Origin: a virus | IMG/VR virus record: IMGVR_UViG_3300042518_000273 | Location: 1-42,676 of that record | Length of the DNA: 42,676 bases | Reading direction: 5' to 3' (one strand) | Shown: one piece after another, positions 16,537-22,466 of the stretch | Layout: the number at the start of each line of letters is the position of its first letter | How positions within the stretch are numbered: the stretch's first letter is position 1 | The notes under the pieces: generated by a model | Seen by the model: the letters and a program-made list of their open reading frames with translations, nothing else | Told to the model about the DNA's origin: nothing | Database searches by the model: none | Translations under genes and position numbers: made by a program

Positions 16537-16557
16537 AACTTTCTCACTGAGAAACTT
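16537..16557. repeat. Family B palindrome, copy B2
   Basis: Core TTTCTC-ACT-GAGAAA with outer pairs broken by one C-C mismatch. It contains the stop codon of the MoxR gene and ends 21 nt before the VWA start codon. Confidence 0.85.
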
Positions 16558-17578
16558 GGTCGTTGAACACGGGGTCTGACCAACTGTCGATGCCGAGCGT
16601 GTCGGCCACGGTTGACAGCACTCCACGCTGAGGTGCCTTCTCGTCAACGTCGCCAACGCAGTCGAGGATGGACCAGTTGAACGCTTGCCGCCAAGTACAC
16701 GACAACTTGCGCTTGTACTCCAGCAGGGCGAAGTTGGATCGGGGCGAGTAGTCGAAGCCGGTGGCGCGACGCGCCTTGCGACATGCGTTGGCGAGTGACA
16801 CAAGGGATGCTGCGGTCACGCCGTCAACGCCCATGCGTGACATAAGCAGCGATTCCTCGGCCAGCGGCTCCATGTAGGGCGTGTAGATCGGACGCAGCCG
16901 ATCCTTGAGGGCGGCGTTGACTTCGCGGGTGCCAGCATAACTGGCACCTTCGTTGAAGCAAAGCACGACGCGGAACTTGTTGCCGACGCTGTACCGCTTG
17001 CCGTCCTTGGTTCGGAGCGGGGTCTTTGACCCGTCCGTGAGCGTGTTGAGAGACGCATACACGGACGGGTTGAGGTTGTTGGCCTCTTCCAGAACGACCC
17101 ACGTATCGTCACGCACGGCTTGCGTGACGGGGCCGGGCGTGAACACGGTGGACCCCGCACGAACGTCGCGGATGCCCAGCAGATCGTCGTACGTCATGCC
17201 TCCGGCGCACTGAAAGACAATGATGTTGCTTCCGGTGGCGGCGGCGAGTTGCCTCACCGTTGTCGTCTTGCCCGTTCCACGCGGGCCGAACAGCATGGAC
17301 CCACGGAACATGGGGCTGGACATCAAAAGACTGAACCTATCGTACCACTCTGGCTTGACGTAATCCGACACGACCTCCGGAGTCTCGTACGACAACTCCG
17401 TGTATGCGTCCTCGACCTCTTCGGGCTTGGGGTCGGGGCAGTTGGGGTCCACGACGAGGCCGTCGCCGAGGCCGTCGCAAGTTTCTTGCTGAGAAACTTG
17501 AACGACCGCAGGCGGACGCGGGTTCGCCAAGCCAGCGTCGATGAGCGCACGTTCAACCGCAGAGAAGATATCGTTCAC
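16544..17578 (-). CDS. MoxR/CobS-type AAA+ ATPase
   Basis: A 344-residue ATPase with Walker A GPRGTGKT (98-105), Walker B WVVLEEAN (160-167), sensor 1 VVLCFNE (Asn209) and arginine residues in LKDRLRP (about 224-230). CAGGMTYDDLLG and PGPVTQAV before Walker B are typical of the MoxR/CobS branch. The GTG at 17578 was chosen because AAAGGTG lies upstream within a leader shared by its neighbours. It forms a pair with the VWA gene 28 nt downstream. Family B copy B3 lies in frame in the N-terminal linker and encodes VQVSQQET, and the stop lies in copy B2. Confidence 0.88.
   Translation of the reverse strand: MNDIFSAVERALIDAGLANPRPPAVVQVSQQETCDGLGDGLVVDPNCPDPKPEEVEDAYTELSYETPEVVSDYVKPEWYDRFSLLMSSPMFRGSMLFGPRGTGKTTTVRQLAAATGSNIIVFQCAGGMTYDDLLGIRDVRAGSTVFTPGPVTQAVRDDTWVVLEEANNLNPSVYASLNTLTDGSKTPLRTKDGKRYSVGNKFRVVLCFNEGASYAGTREVNAALKDRLRPIYTPYMEPLAEESLLMSRMGVDGVTAASLVSLANACRKARRATGFDYSPRSNFALLEYKRKLSCTWRQAFNWSILDCVGDVDEKAPQRGVLSTVADTLGIDSWSDPVFNDQVSQ
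17478..17500. repeat. Family B palindrome, copy B3, inside the MoxR gene
   Basis: Arms CAAGTTTCT and AGAAACTTG with a five-base loop. It is translated as QVSQQET near residues 27-33, in the unstructured linker before the ATPase domain. Confidence 0.85.
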
Positions 17579-17596
17579 GTTATGCACCTTTCGTAT

Positions 17597-17608
17597 GCCC
17601 ACATGGGC
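17597..17608. other. Hairpin before the MoxR ribosome site
   Basis: GCCCA-CA-TGGGC ends 18 nt before the GTG start and is followed on the minus strand by ATACGAAAGGTGCAT. The same arrangement, with other stem sequences, precedes neighbouring genes. A further palindrome, GATGCG-CA-CGCATC, lies at 17623-17636. Confidence 0.65.
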
Positions 17609-17699
17609 GGTGTCGCCACTCCGATGCGCACGCATCAGCCGTGACTAATGCCGCGTCGTCCGCGTCAGCGGGCGTGCGGCGATTTCAGTTGGACTGAGA

Positions 17700-18200
17700 T
17701 CAGTACCCGGCCTCTTCGGCGCGGTGATCTCTTTGAGATCCGGAAATCTTCTGCCAGTTGGGGGTCCAGATGTGGCCGCATCCGGGCTCATCGGATGGGG
17801 AAAATTCCAGTACGCTGATGTGGCATCGGTGCTTGGAGAAGTGTTGCAGGCGACCGTCGCAATCTGATCCGTCAGTCATGTGGACGCAGATGACGAACTC
17901 GCCCTCCAATGTATACGTCTCCTCCTCGTGGTGATAGCCCTCGTCGTGGGCATGGCTGTGCGCCAACTTCACTTCCCCGTCGCGGGGCACGATGATGCGG
18001 AGATAAGCCCCGCGCCACCACACCCACAAAGCAACGCTGCGGTCGTCGCTTTGCACCACGCTCTCCGCGCGAATGAGCGAGTCGGCGTACTTGATGCTCT
18101 GCGGGATGACGCGCTCCGTCATGTTCTGATCTGACGTATCGGGATGGGCAGTGATGGCCGCAGCCATCAGCCGACACGCGATTTCCAGACGTTCGTTCAT
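17700..18200 (-). CDS. Hypothetical early protein, 166 residues
   Basis: The protein (MNERLEIACRLMAAAITAH...) has a helical N-terminus and a beta-rich, histidine-rich middle (VALWVWWRGAYLRIIVPRDGEVKLAHSHAHDEGYHHEEETY), then HFSKHRCHISVLEF. The histidines suggest metal binding, but no family is recognised. The ATG at 18200 is preceded by CATACGAAAGGTGCAT, the leader shared with the MoxR gene, and by a GCCCGC/GCGGGC hairpin. Confidence 0.7.
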   Translation of the reverse strand: MNERLEIACRLMAAAITAHPDTSDQNMTERVIPQSIKYADSLIRAESVVQSDDRSVALWVWWRGAYLRIIVPRDGEVKLAHSHAHDEGYHHEEETYTLEGEFVICVHMTDGSDCDGRLQHFSKHRCHISVLEFSPSDEPGCGHIWTPNWQKISGSQRDHRAEEAGY

Positions 18201-18216
18201 GATGCACCTTTCGTAT

Positions 18217-18232
18217 GCCCGCGTCAGCGGGC
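18217..18232. other. Hairpin before the ribosome site of the 166-residue gene
   Basis: GCCCGC-GTCA-GCGGGC ends 16 nt before the ATG and is followed on the minus strand by ATACGAAAGGTGCAT. Further stems CCGATGC/GCATCGG (18246-18263) and CACGCT/AGCGTG (18282-18297) fill the rest of the gap. Confidence 0.7.
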
Positions 18233-18304
18233 GGATGTTGACAAGCCGATGCACACGCATCGGTCGAGTCGAATGCGCACGCACGCTGGTAAGCGTGGGT
18301 GCGT

Positions 18305-18323
18305 AGTTTCTCAGTGAGAAAGT
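18305..18323. repeat. Family B palindrome, copy B4
   Basis: Core TTTCTC-AGT-GAGAAA. It directly follows the stop codon of the coiled-coil gene and is the first of four stems in that gap. Confidence 0.85.
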
Positions 18324-18865
18324 TAGCGGTCGGCGGGCGAGAGCCCGTCGTACGGGTCGCAGTCGTATCCGGCAGCGCGTTGGTTGGTGGCCGCCGCGCG
18401 GAGCGCGTCGCGCTCGGCCCGCATCTCAGCCAGTGATCGCCGCAGAGCGGCGTTGTCGCTTGCGATAACTTCGTGGGCATCCTTGTACGCATCTCGATCA
18501 AGATTGAGAACTCTGAGTTCGTGACTCATCACCTCGACTTGACCGCATGCGTCCAGCATTTTGTTATACGTATCTCTGTGGCTCTGCGTGGTCGCCGCGA
18601 GGAGCGCGTCGCGCTCGGCCCGCAGGGCGGCGTTGTCGCCCTTGATAACGTCGCAGTAATCGAGCAACTCCTCGACCTGAAGTTGGTTGACCCTAACATC
18701 CGCGAGAAGTTCCTCGGCGCGCCGATAGACGCAGCACAACTCCGATTGCAGGTTGGCCACCAGTTCGCACTGGCCGTCAGCGAACGACACAGCGTCGTCA
18801 AGACGCTGGGCGATGCTGGCGTGGCGGACGAACGAAGCGACGATATTGGAGATGATGCGGAACAT
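18323..18865 (-). CDS. Early coiled-coil protein, 180 residues
   Basis: The N-terminal segment MFRIISNIVASFVRHAS is amphipathic and could touch a membrane. The rest is predicted coiled coil. Two copies of a repeat, DVIKGDNAALRAERDALLAA (about 72-91) and EVIASDNAALRR...MRAERDALRAA (about 132-158), show internal duplication, also visible in the DNA (GAGCGCGTCGCGCTCGGCCC occurs twice). The ATG at 18865 follows ACGAAAGGTGCATCGC and family B copy B5. Function unknown. Confidence 0.75.
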   Translation of the reverse strand: MFRIISNIVASFVRHASIAQRLDDAVSFADGQCELVANLQSELCCVYRRAEELLADVRVNQLQVEELLDYCDVIKGDNAALRAERDALLAATTQSHRDTYNKMLDACGQVEVMSHELRVLNLDRDAYKDAHEVIASDNAALRRSLAEMRAERDALRAAATNQRAAGYDCDPYDGLSPADR

Positions 18866-18885
18866 GCGATGCACCTTTCGTGGTG

Positions 18886-18910
18886 CCAAGTTTCTCAGTG
18901 AGAAACTTGG
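18886..18910. repeat. Family B palindrome, copy B5 (longest stem)
   Basis: Arms CCAAGTTTCTC and GAGAAACTTGG form a perfect 11-pair stem around AGT, ending 20 nt before the start codon of the coiled-coil gene. Confidence 0.9.
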
Positions 18911-18918
18911 CCGTTTGA

Positions 18919-18940
18919 GTTAGCGCACCACTGCGCTAAC
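18919..18940. repeat. Family A palindrome, copy A3
   Basis: Arms GTTAGCGCA and TGCGCTAAC around CCAC. It lies between family B copies B5 and B6, the only place where the two families are interleaved. Confidence 0.9.
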
Positions 18941-18973
18941 TGGGTGTGACACCCGCACGGGCGACACGCCCGT

Positions 18974-18994
18974 AAGTTTCTCAGTGAGAAACTT
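18974..18994. repeat. Family B palindrome, copy B6
   Basis: Perfect nine-pair stem, arms AAGTTTCTC and GAGAAACTT around AGT. Confidence 0.9.
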
Positions 18995-19009
18995 GCATTT
19001 GCGGGACGA

Positions 19010-19057
19010 TTCGGTTTCCCGAACCGAAACCCCCCGCATCGGTTTCCCGATGCGGGG
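19010..19057. other. Two adjacent strong hairpins
   Basis: TTCGGTT-TCCCG-AACCGAA (19010-19028) is followed by CCCCGCATCG-GTTTCC-CGATGCGGGG (19032-19057, ten pairs). They follow the first early gene and could act as a weak terminator or processing site on the minus-strand transcript, although no U-tract follows. Confidence 0.65.
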
Positions 19058-19067
19058 AGGGGGTTTG

Positions 19068-19097
19068 AGGGGAGGGGAGGGGAGGGGAGGGGAGGGG
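19068..19097. repeat. AGGGG tandem repeat, six units
   Basis: Six perfect AGGGG units on the plus strand, CCCCT on the transcribed strand, beginning 2 nt after the stop codon of the first early gene. Six runs of four G could fold into a G-quadruplex on the plus strand. Confidence 0.9.
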
Positions 19098-19099
19098 AG

Positions 19100-19759
19100 T
19101 TATCCCCTGATTTCGTTCCACCGCTCGTCGATCTTGGTCACGAGCGTTTCAAGATCCCCGCCGCGGGTATGGTACGTTTTGACCAGTGACAGCAGCATTT
19201 TCAACGTGTCATCGGCCGTTCCTTCCCCCTTGGGGGCCTTGGAACGGGGGGGCCTTCCCGCGAGAACATCCCGATAGTCGTCACCGGCCTCTGCAGTAGT
19301 GATGGCGTCGGGGTAGGCGTCAAGAGCCTTCCGCATTTTGGAAATCCATGCGGGGAGACGAGGCTCCGTTCGGTCGTACGACGCGCAGATCCCGTTAGGG
19401 TCGCTTGCCTTTGCCGCAAGGCAATAGCGGTGGTAGGCATCCAAGAAATCCCGATCGTTCAACCCGCTCGCCTTCACGGTTGCAACGATCGACCGATGGA
19501 ACGCCTGAAGCGCGGCCGCGCTTGCAACCGACGAGCGCGCTTCCGCAAGCCTCATCCCCTTGAAATCGACTCCGCGGGGCCCGTGAAACGTCGAAGGCAG
19601 CGTAGTTTCCCGTTGGGAAACTTGGGTGCGGATGGGATCCGCAGGGGCCGCAGGGGCGACGATGCTAGCGAGCGTAGGGGCCACAGGGGCGACAACGCTA
19701 GCGAGCGCGACGTCAGCGGCGGTGGGCGAAACGGAACGGCGACGAGTCTTTCCAGCCAT
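19100..19759 (-). CDS. First early protein, unknown function, 219 residues
   Basis: This is the first gene after the predicted genome start. The N-terminus is basic (MAGKTRRRS) and leads into an Ala/Pro/Val-rich stretch with the tandem motif ALASVVAPVAP / TLASIVAPAAP (residues about 18-40), probably flexible. The remainder looks helical, with DFLDAYHRYCLAAKASDPNG and LKMLLSLVKTYHTRGGDLE. Family B copy B7 is translated in frame as QVSQRET in the linker. AAGGATATCACC precedes the ATG. T7-like phages put small anti-host proteins here, but no homologue is recognised. Confidence 0.75.
   Translation of the reverse strand: MAGKTRRRSVSPTAADVALASVVAPVAPTLASIVAPAAPADPIRTQVSQRETTLPSTFHGPRGVDFKGMRLAEARSSVASAAALQAFHRSIVATVKASGLNDRDFLDAYHRYCLAAKASDPNGICASYDRTEPRLPAWISKMRKALDAYPDAITTAEAGDDYRDVLAGRPPRSKAPKGEGTADDTLKMLLSLVKTYHTRGGDLETLVTKIDERWNEIRG
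19604..19622. repeat. Family B palindrome, copy B7, with compensatory changes
   Basis: Arms AGTTTCCC and GGGAAACT around GTT. Relative to other copies, T-to-C in one arm is matched by A-to-G in the other, keeping the stem. It is translated as QVSQRET in the first early gene. Confidence 0.75.
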
Positions 19760-19821
19760 GGTGATATCCTTGACCCGTTAGGGTCCTGTTAGGTAAGGGT
19801 GGGTCGGGTGCGGGCGCAACG

Positions 19822-19838
19822 TGCGCCCCCGTTGAAAC
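19822..19838. other. Hairpin in the leader of the first early gene
   Basis: GGGCGCA-ACG-TGCGCCC, a seven-pair stem in the leader between the predicted promoter and the first early start codon. Confidence 0.65.
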
Positions 19839-19853
19839 CGACCACCCCCCCAG

Positions 19854-19883
19854 AGTCTAGTCGGTCACACTCCCCCCTGTCAA
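19854..19883 (-). promoter_or_regulatory. Predicted early sigma70 promoter
   Basis: On the minus strand a perfect TTGACA (19878-19883), an 18-base spacer and TAGACT (19854-19859, four of six). It is about 95 bases upstream of the first early gene and after the last late gene, as expected for the host-recognised promoter that starts infection. Confidence 0.55.
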
Positions 19884-19930
19884 TACAGTATGCAGTCGGT
19901 TTGCAAAGATTCTTGTTATCGGACGGTAGG

Positions 19931-19950
19931 TTATCCACATACTATCCACA
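19931..19950 (+). other. Two adjacent DnaA boxes
   Basis: TTATCCACA (19931-19939) is the perfect consensus DnaA box, and CTATCCACA (19942-19950) differs at one base. Both have the same orientation, 11 bases apart start to start. They lie next to the iterated palindromes. Confidence 0.65.
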
Positions 19951-19983
19951 TACGGAGTTTGTTCGGTTTGGGGGGGAGGGTAG

Positions 19984-20085
19984 GTTAGTGGGTGCTAACT
20001 TACACTGGGGGGAGTTAGTACCTACTAACTTGGGAAGGGAAGTTAGTGGTTGCTAACGTCGGCCCCCAAGTTAGCGACCGCTAAC
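19984..20085. repeat. Four iterated 16-base palindromes
   Basis: GTTAGTGGGTGCTAAC (19984-19999), GTTAGTACCTACTAAC (20014-20029), GTTAGTGGTTGCTAAC (20042-20057) and GTTAGCGACCGCTAAC (20070-20085). Starts are 30, 28 and 28 bases apart. The outer GTTAG/CTAAC is constant while the inner bases change, mostly in ways that keep pairing. The ends match those of family A. They may be iterons or protein-binding sites. Confidence 0.8.
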
Positions 20086-20344
20086 TTCAATCGGATACGA
20101 TCATCCGAAAAGCAGGCAGAATCGGACAATCCCGTCCGATTCAAACCGGACAAACCGATGCGGATGACCGAATCGAATCGGACCAACCGATGCGAATGTG
20201 CGGAATCGCGCAGCCGTGCGGTCGCCCGGTCGCCCGGTCGTACCCACGGGGTCGGCCACCCCCCCCACGGGGGGGTGCGGCCACGCGGGCGACGCAATGA
20301 CGACCCACCCAAATCCCCGGCAAAATTTTCTAGGGGGGGGGCAC

Positions 20345-20364
20345 TTAGCGCAGCACTGCGCTAA
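20345..20364. repeat. Family A palindrome, copy A4
   Basis: TTAGCGCA-GCAC-TGCGCTAA, overlapping the stop codon of the large terminase gene at the end of the late operon. Confidence 0.9.
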
Positions 20365-22136
20365 CTGAGATGCCTGATCCAAGACGGCTCTTCAATCACG
20401 GCACCCTCACGACGCATCATGTCTGCCATCAAGAGTTTGCCATCACGCTCCCTTGCCTTGCCAGCAGCAGAGAACGGATCACGCTTGGTAGAGTTGACAA
20501 GGCTGCCTACCACCATCTGCAATGCGTCAATCTTGCCGTCTTCACGCAAGCAGTTGCGTTCATTGCAGATCCTCGTCAACTGAAATTGGAGTTCGTTCTC
20601 CATTTCATCTTCTTCTGGTTGCAAGCAGGAAGGATCAATAACCAACCTGTGACCAGAGATGATGGGCTCAAGAGTCTGGATGATTCGTGTCTCCTTCATC
20701 ATTGTGGAGTGAATCGTCTTGATTGAGCAGTTCCAGCCCTTGGGGTACAAGGGATCTTGGTTTGGCTTGAGTACATGCTTCTGAATGATGTTCTGAAGCA
20801 TGGACTGGTACGCGCCGTAGACATCGTTGTTGGTTTCAAGCAGTGCTTCACGGACGTTGTGGCGACGAAGCAGGCTGACAAGTTCTGTCAATCGCTCTTC
20901 GCTGGCACCACCTTCAAGACCGTGAACTGCCTTGACCCACACCATGCCCGCTAGGGAGGCTGCAATGGCAAGGCCGGTGCGATCGTCACCCCTACCGGCA
21001 GGGTCGATTGCAGCCCGCGTAGGGCCTTCGTAGGCTGACCAGTGAGCATCCACCATGACTGGGCCGTACATCGCATCGTCGCCCAAGCCAAGGGCGGGAA
21101 TGGGGCAGCGAGTGGAGCCGTTGTGGTCCTTGGTTCCCCAAGTAATGGAGACAGGAGCCTTGAACGTATCGACGCTTTGGACGATGAGGTCTTTGAGCCG
21201 GAGGGGGTAGCGGTTGGTCTGGCCCAAGTTCATCATGCACATGCACTGCATGGACCAGTACCGGAAGCCTTCTGCCTTGTCAGCAACGATGTCGTCCTTC
21301 GTGACACGCAGCGGGCATGTGATGTCTCCGGGCTTGGCGAGGCCGGAATCGAGCCGCTTGGCAAGAGAGGGGGCGAGGTTCAGGATTCCGTCACGCTCTT
21401 CAAGCGTGGGGTAGACCTTGGGGATCGTGATGAACTCATACCCCTTCTTCGCCAACTTGGGGTAAACGCTGTCTTCGTTGTGGTACGTCCCGGCAAAGAC
21501 GATCTCTTGGTCGCCATAGGATGAGATGGCCCTGAACTCGGTCAGGGTGTTCATCAACTCAGCACGGGCCTCTGGAGTCTTGGTGTTCTCCGCAGTCTCT
21601 ACGTCATCGCCAATGACGATGTGGGCACGCTTGGAGGGCAGTTGGCCTGTGATGCCTACGGCGGTAATGGACGGGTTACGGCTGTCTCTGGCTGGCCCAC
21701 ACTCGATCTCTGTCAACGAGTCTGTCTGACCCAGTTGCTTGTTGGGCTGAAGGTGCTGAAGGAACCAGATGTTCTGAAACCACGCCCTAATCATCTTGAC
21801 GGTCTTGCGCGCTTCTGGAAGCGTTTTGGACACGATCAAAATCTTCTTGTCGGGATCTCTTAGCAAGTACCATGCTGCAAGACCACCAGTGATGAAGTGA
21901 GTCTTGCCAATGCTTCTGAAGCCAATGACTCCACGCTTCTGTGGTCCATGCTGCATGTAGTTGATTGCGTCAATCTCTGCTGTATCCAGAGGAGCAACCT
22001 TCCAACTGCCAATGGGATACCAGAGAGCCCTGATGAAAAACTCATAGGACTCAATCAGTTTGACGAGGAACTGATTGGCTTCACTCTCTGACTTGGGCTT
22101 CTCGCATGAAGCCAGAATGTCATTGTCTGAAATCAT
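20361..22136 (-). CDS. Terminase large subunit (T7 gp19-like)
   Basis: The 591-residue packaging motor matches T7 gp19 (586). The ATPase domain has Walker A GFRSIGKT (72-79) and Walker B-like IVIGDDVET. The nuclease domain begins at AAIDPAGRGDDRTG with Asp378 as a likely metal ligand. It pulls concatemeric DNA into procapsids through the portal and cuts at genome ends. The start overlaps the small-subunit stop as ATGA. It is the last gene of the late operon, and its stop TAG lies in a family A hairpin. Confidence 0.95.
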   Translation of the reverse strand: MISDNDILASCEKPKSESEANQFLVKLIESYEFFIRALWYPIGSWKVAPLDTAEIDAINYMQHGPQKRGVIGFRSIGKTHFITGGLAAWYLLRDPDKKILIVSKTLPEARKTVKMIRAWFQNIWFLQHLQPNKQLGQTDSLTEIECGPARDSRNPSITAVGITGQLPSKRAHIVIGDDVETAENTKTPEARAELMNTLTEFRAISSYGDQEIVFAGTYHNEDSVYPKLAKKGYEFITIPKVYPTLEERDGILNLAPSLAKRLDSGLAKPGDITCPLRVTKDDIVADKAEGFRYWSMQCMCMMNLGQTNRYPLRLKDLIVQSVDTFKAPVSITWGTKDHNGSTRCPIPALGLGDDAMYGPVMVDAHWSAYEGPTRAAIDPAGRGDDRTGLAIAASLAGMVWVKAVHGLEGGASEERLTELVSLLRRHNVREALLETNNDVYGAYQSMLQNIIQKHVLKPNQDPLYPKGWNCSIKTIHSTMMKETRIIQTLEPIISGHRLVIDPSCLQPEEDEMENELQFQLTRICNERNCLREDGKIDALQMVVGSLVNSTKRDPFSAAGKARERDGKLLMADMMRREGAVIEEPSWIRHLS

Positions 22137-22429
22137 GCAGTTATTCTATTCTCACTATCTCTTTCCTCGCCCTCACTTATGGGAGGTAAAGCACGAAATC
22201 TCATGCCCTTCTCTCTCAGTTCTCTGATGATCTCTGCCTGTCTACCTGTAGAGGTGATCTCACAAGTAAGACCGAGTTGAGAAAGACGCTTGATGGCTAC
22301 TTCAAGCATCTTGGCTGAAGGGCTGATCTTGACTGGGTTTCCGTTCTCGTCTGTCACCACCTGCCCATTCTTGATGCAGTCAAGAAGGGCTTGATCGAGT
22401 GCGTCTGAAAGTTGCTGCTTGATGGTCAT
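22133..22429 (-). CDS. Terminase small subunit (T7 gp18-like)
   Basis: The 98-residue protein (MTIKQQLSDALDQALLDCIKNGQVVTDENGNPVKISPS...) precedes the large subunit and is close in length to T7 gp18 (89). Small terminases recognise concatemeric phage DNA and regulate the motor. The two helical segments joined by a short loop fit, though this family is weakly conserved. AAAAGGACACACC and family A copy A5 lie just upstream. Confidence 0.85.
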   Translation of the reverse strand: MTIKQQLSDALDQALLDCIKNGQVVTDENGNPVKISPSAKMLEVAIKRLSQLGLTCEITSTGRQAEIIRELREKGMRFRALPPISEGEERDSENRITA

Positions 22430-22444
22430 GGTGTGTCCTTTTCA

Positions 22445-22466
22445 GTTAGCGCAGCACTGCGCTAAC
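22445..22466. repeat. Family A palindrome, copy A5
   Basis: GTTAGCGCA-GCAC-TGCGCTAAC, starting right after the stop codon of the gp16-like gene and ending 15 nt before the small terminase start. Confidence 0.92.

Larger units (their letters stand above)
19760..20360. other. 600-base non-coding region: putative genome ends and replication origin
   Basis: No supported gene. From high to low coordinates it holds family A copy A4, AAAATTTT (about 20322-20329), a CACCCCCCC/GGGGGGGTG hairpin (20257-20277), short GGTCGCCC repeats, a nine-pair GAATCGGAC/GTCCGATTC hairpin (20119-20142), four spaced 16-base palindromes, long C and G runs, two DnaA boxes and a sigma70 promoter. In T7-like genomes the region after the large terminase and before the first early promoter holds the physical ends, so terminal repeats probably lie here. 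That is inference from gene order. Confidence 0.6.

Noticed and set aside
15349-16566. 405-residue plus-strand open frame opposite the VWA gene
   Set aside because: Antisense shadow of a gene with intact catalytic-site motifs.
20050-20382. Short frames on both strands in the non-coding region after the terminase
   Set aside because: Composition follows local repeats and G/C runs; no ribosome sites; overlap the putative origin and end region.
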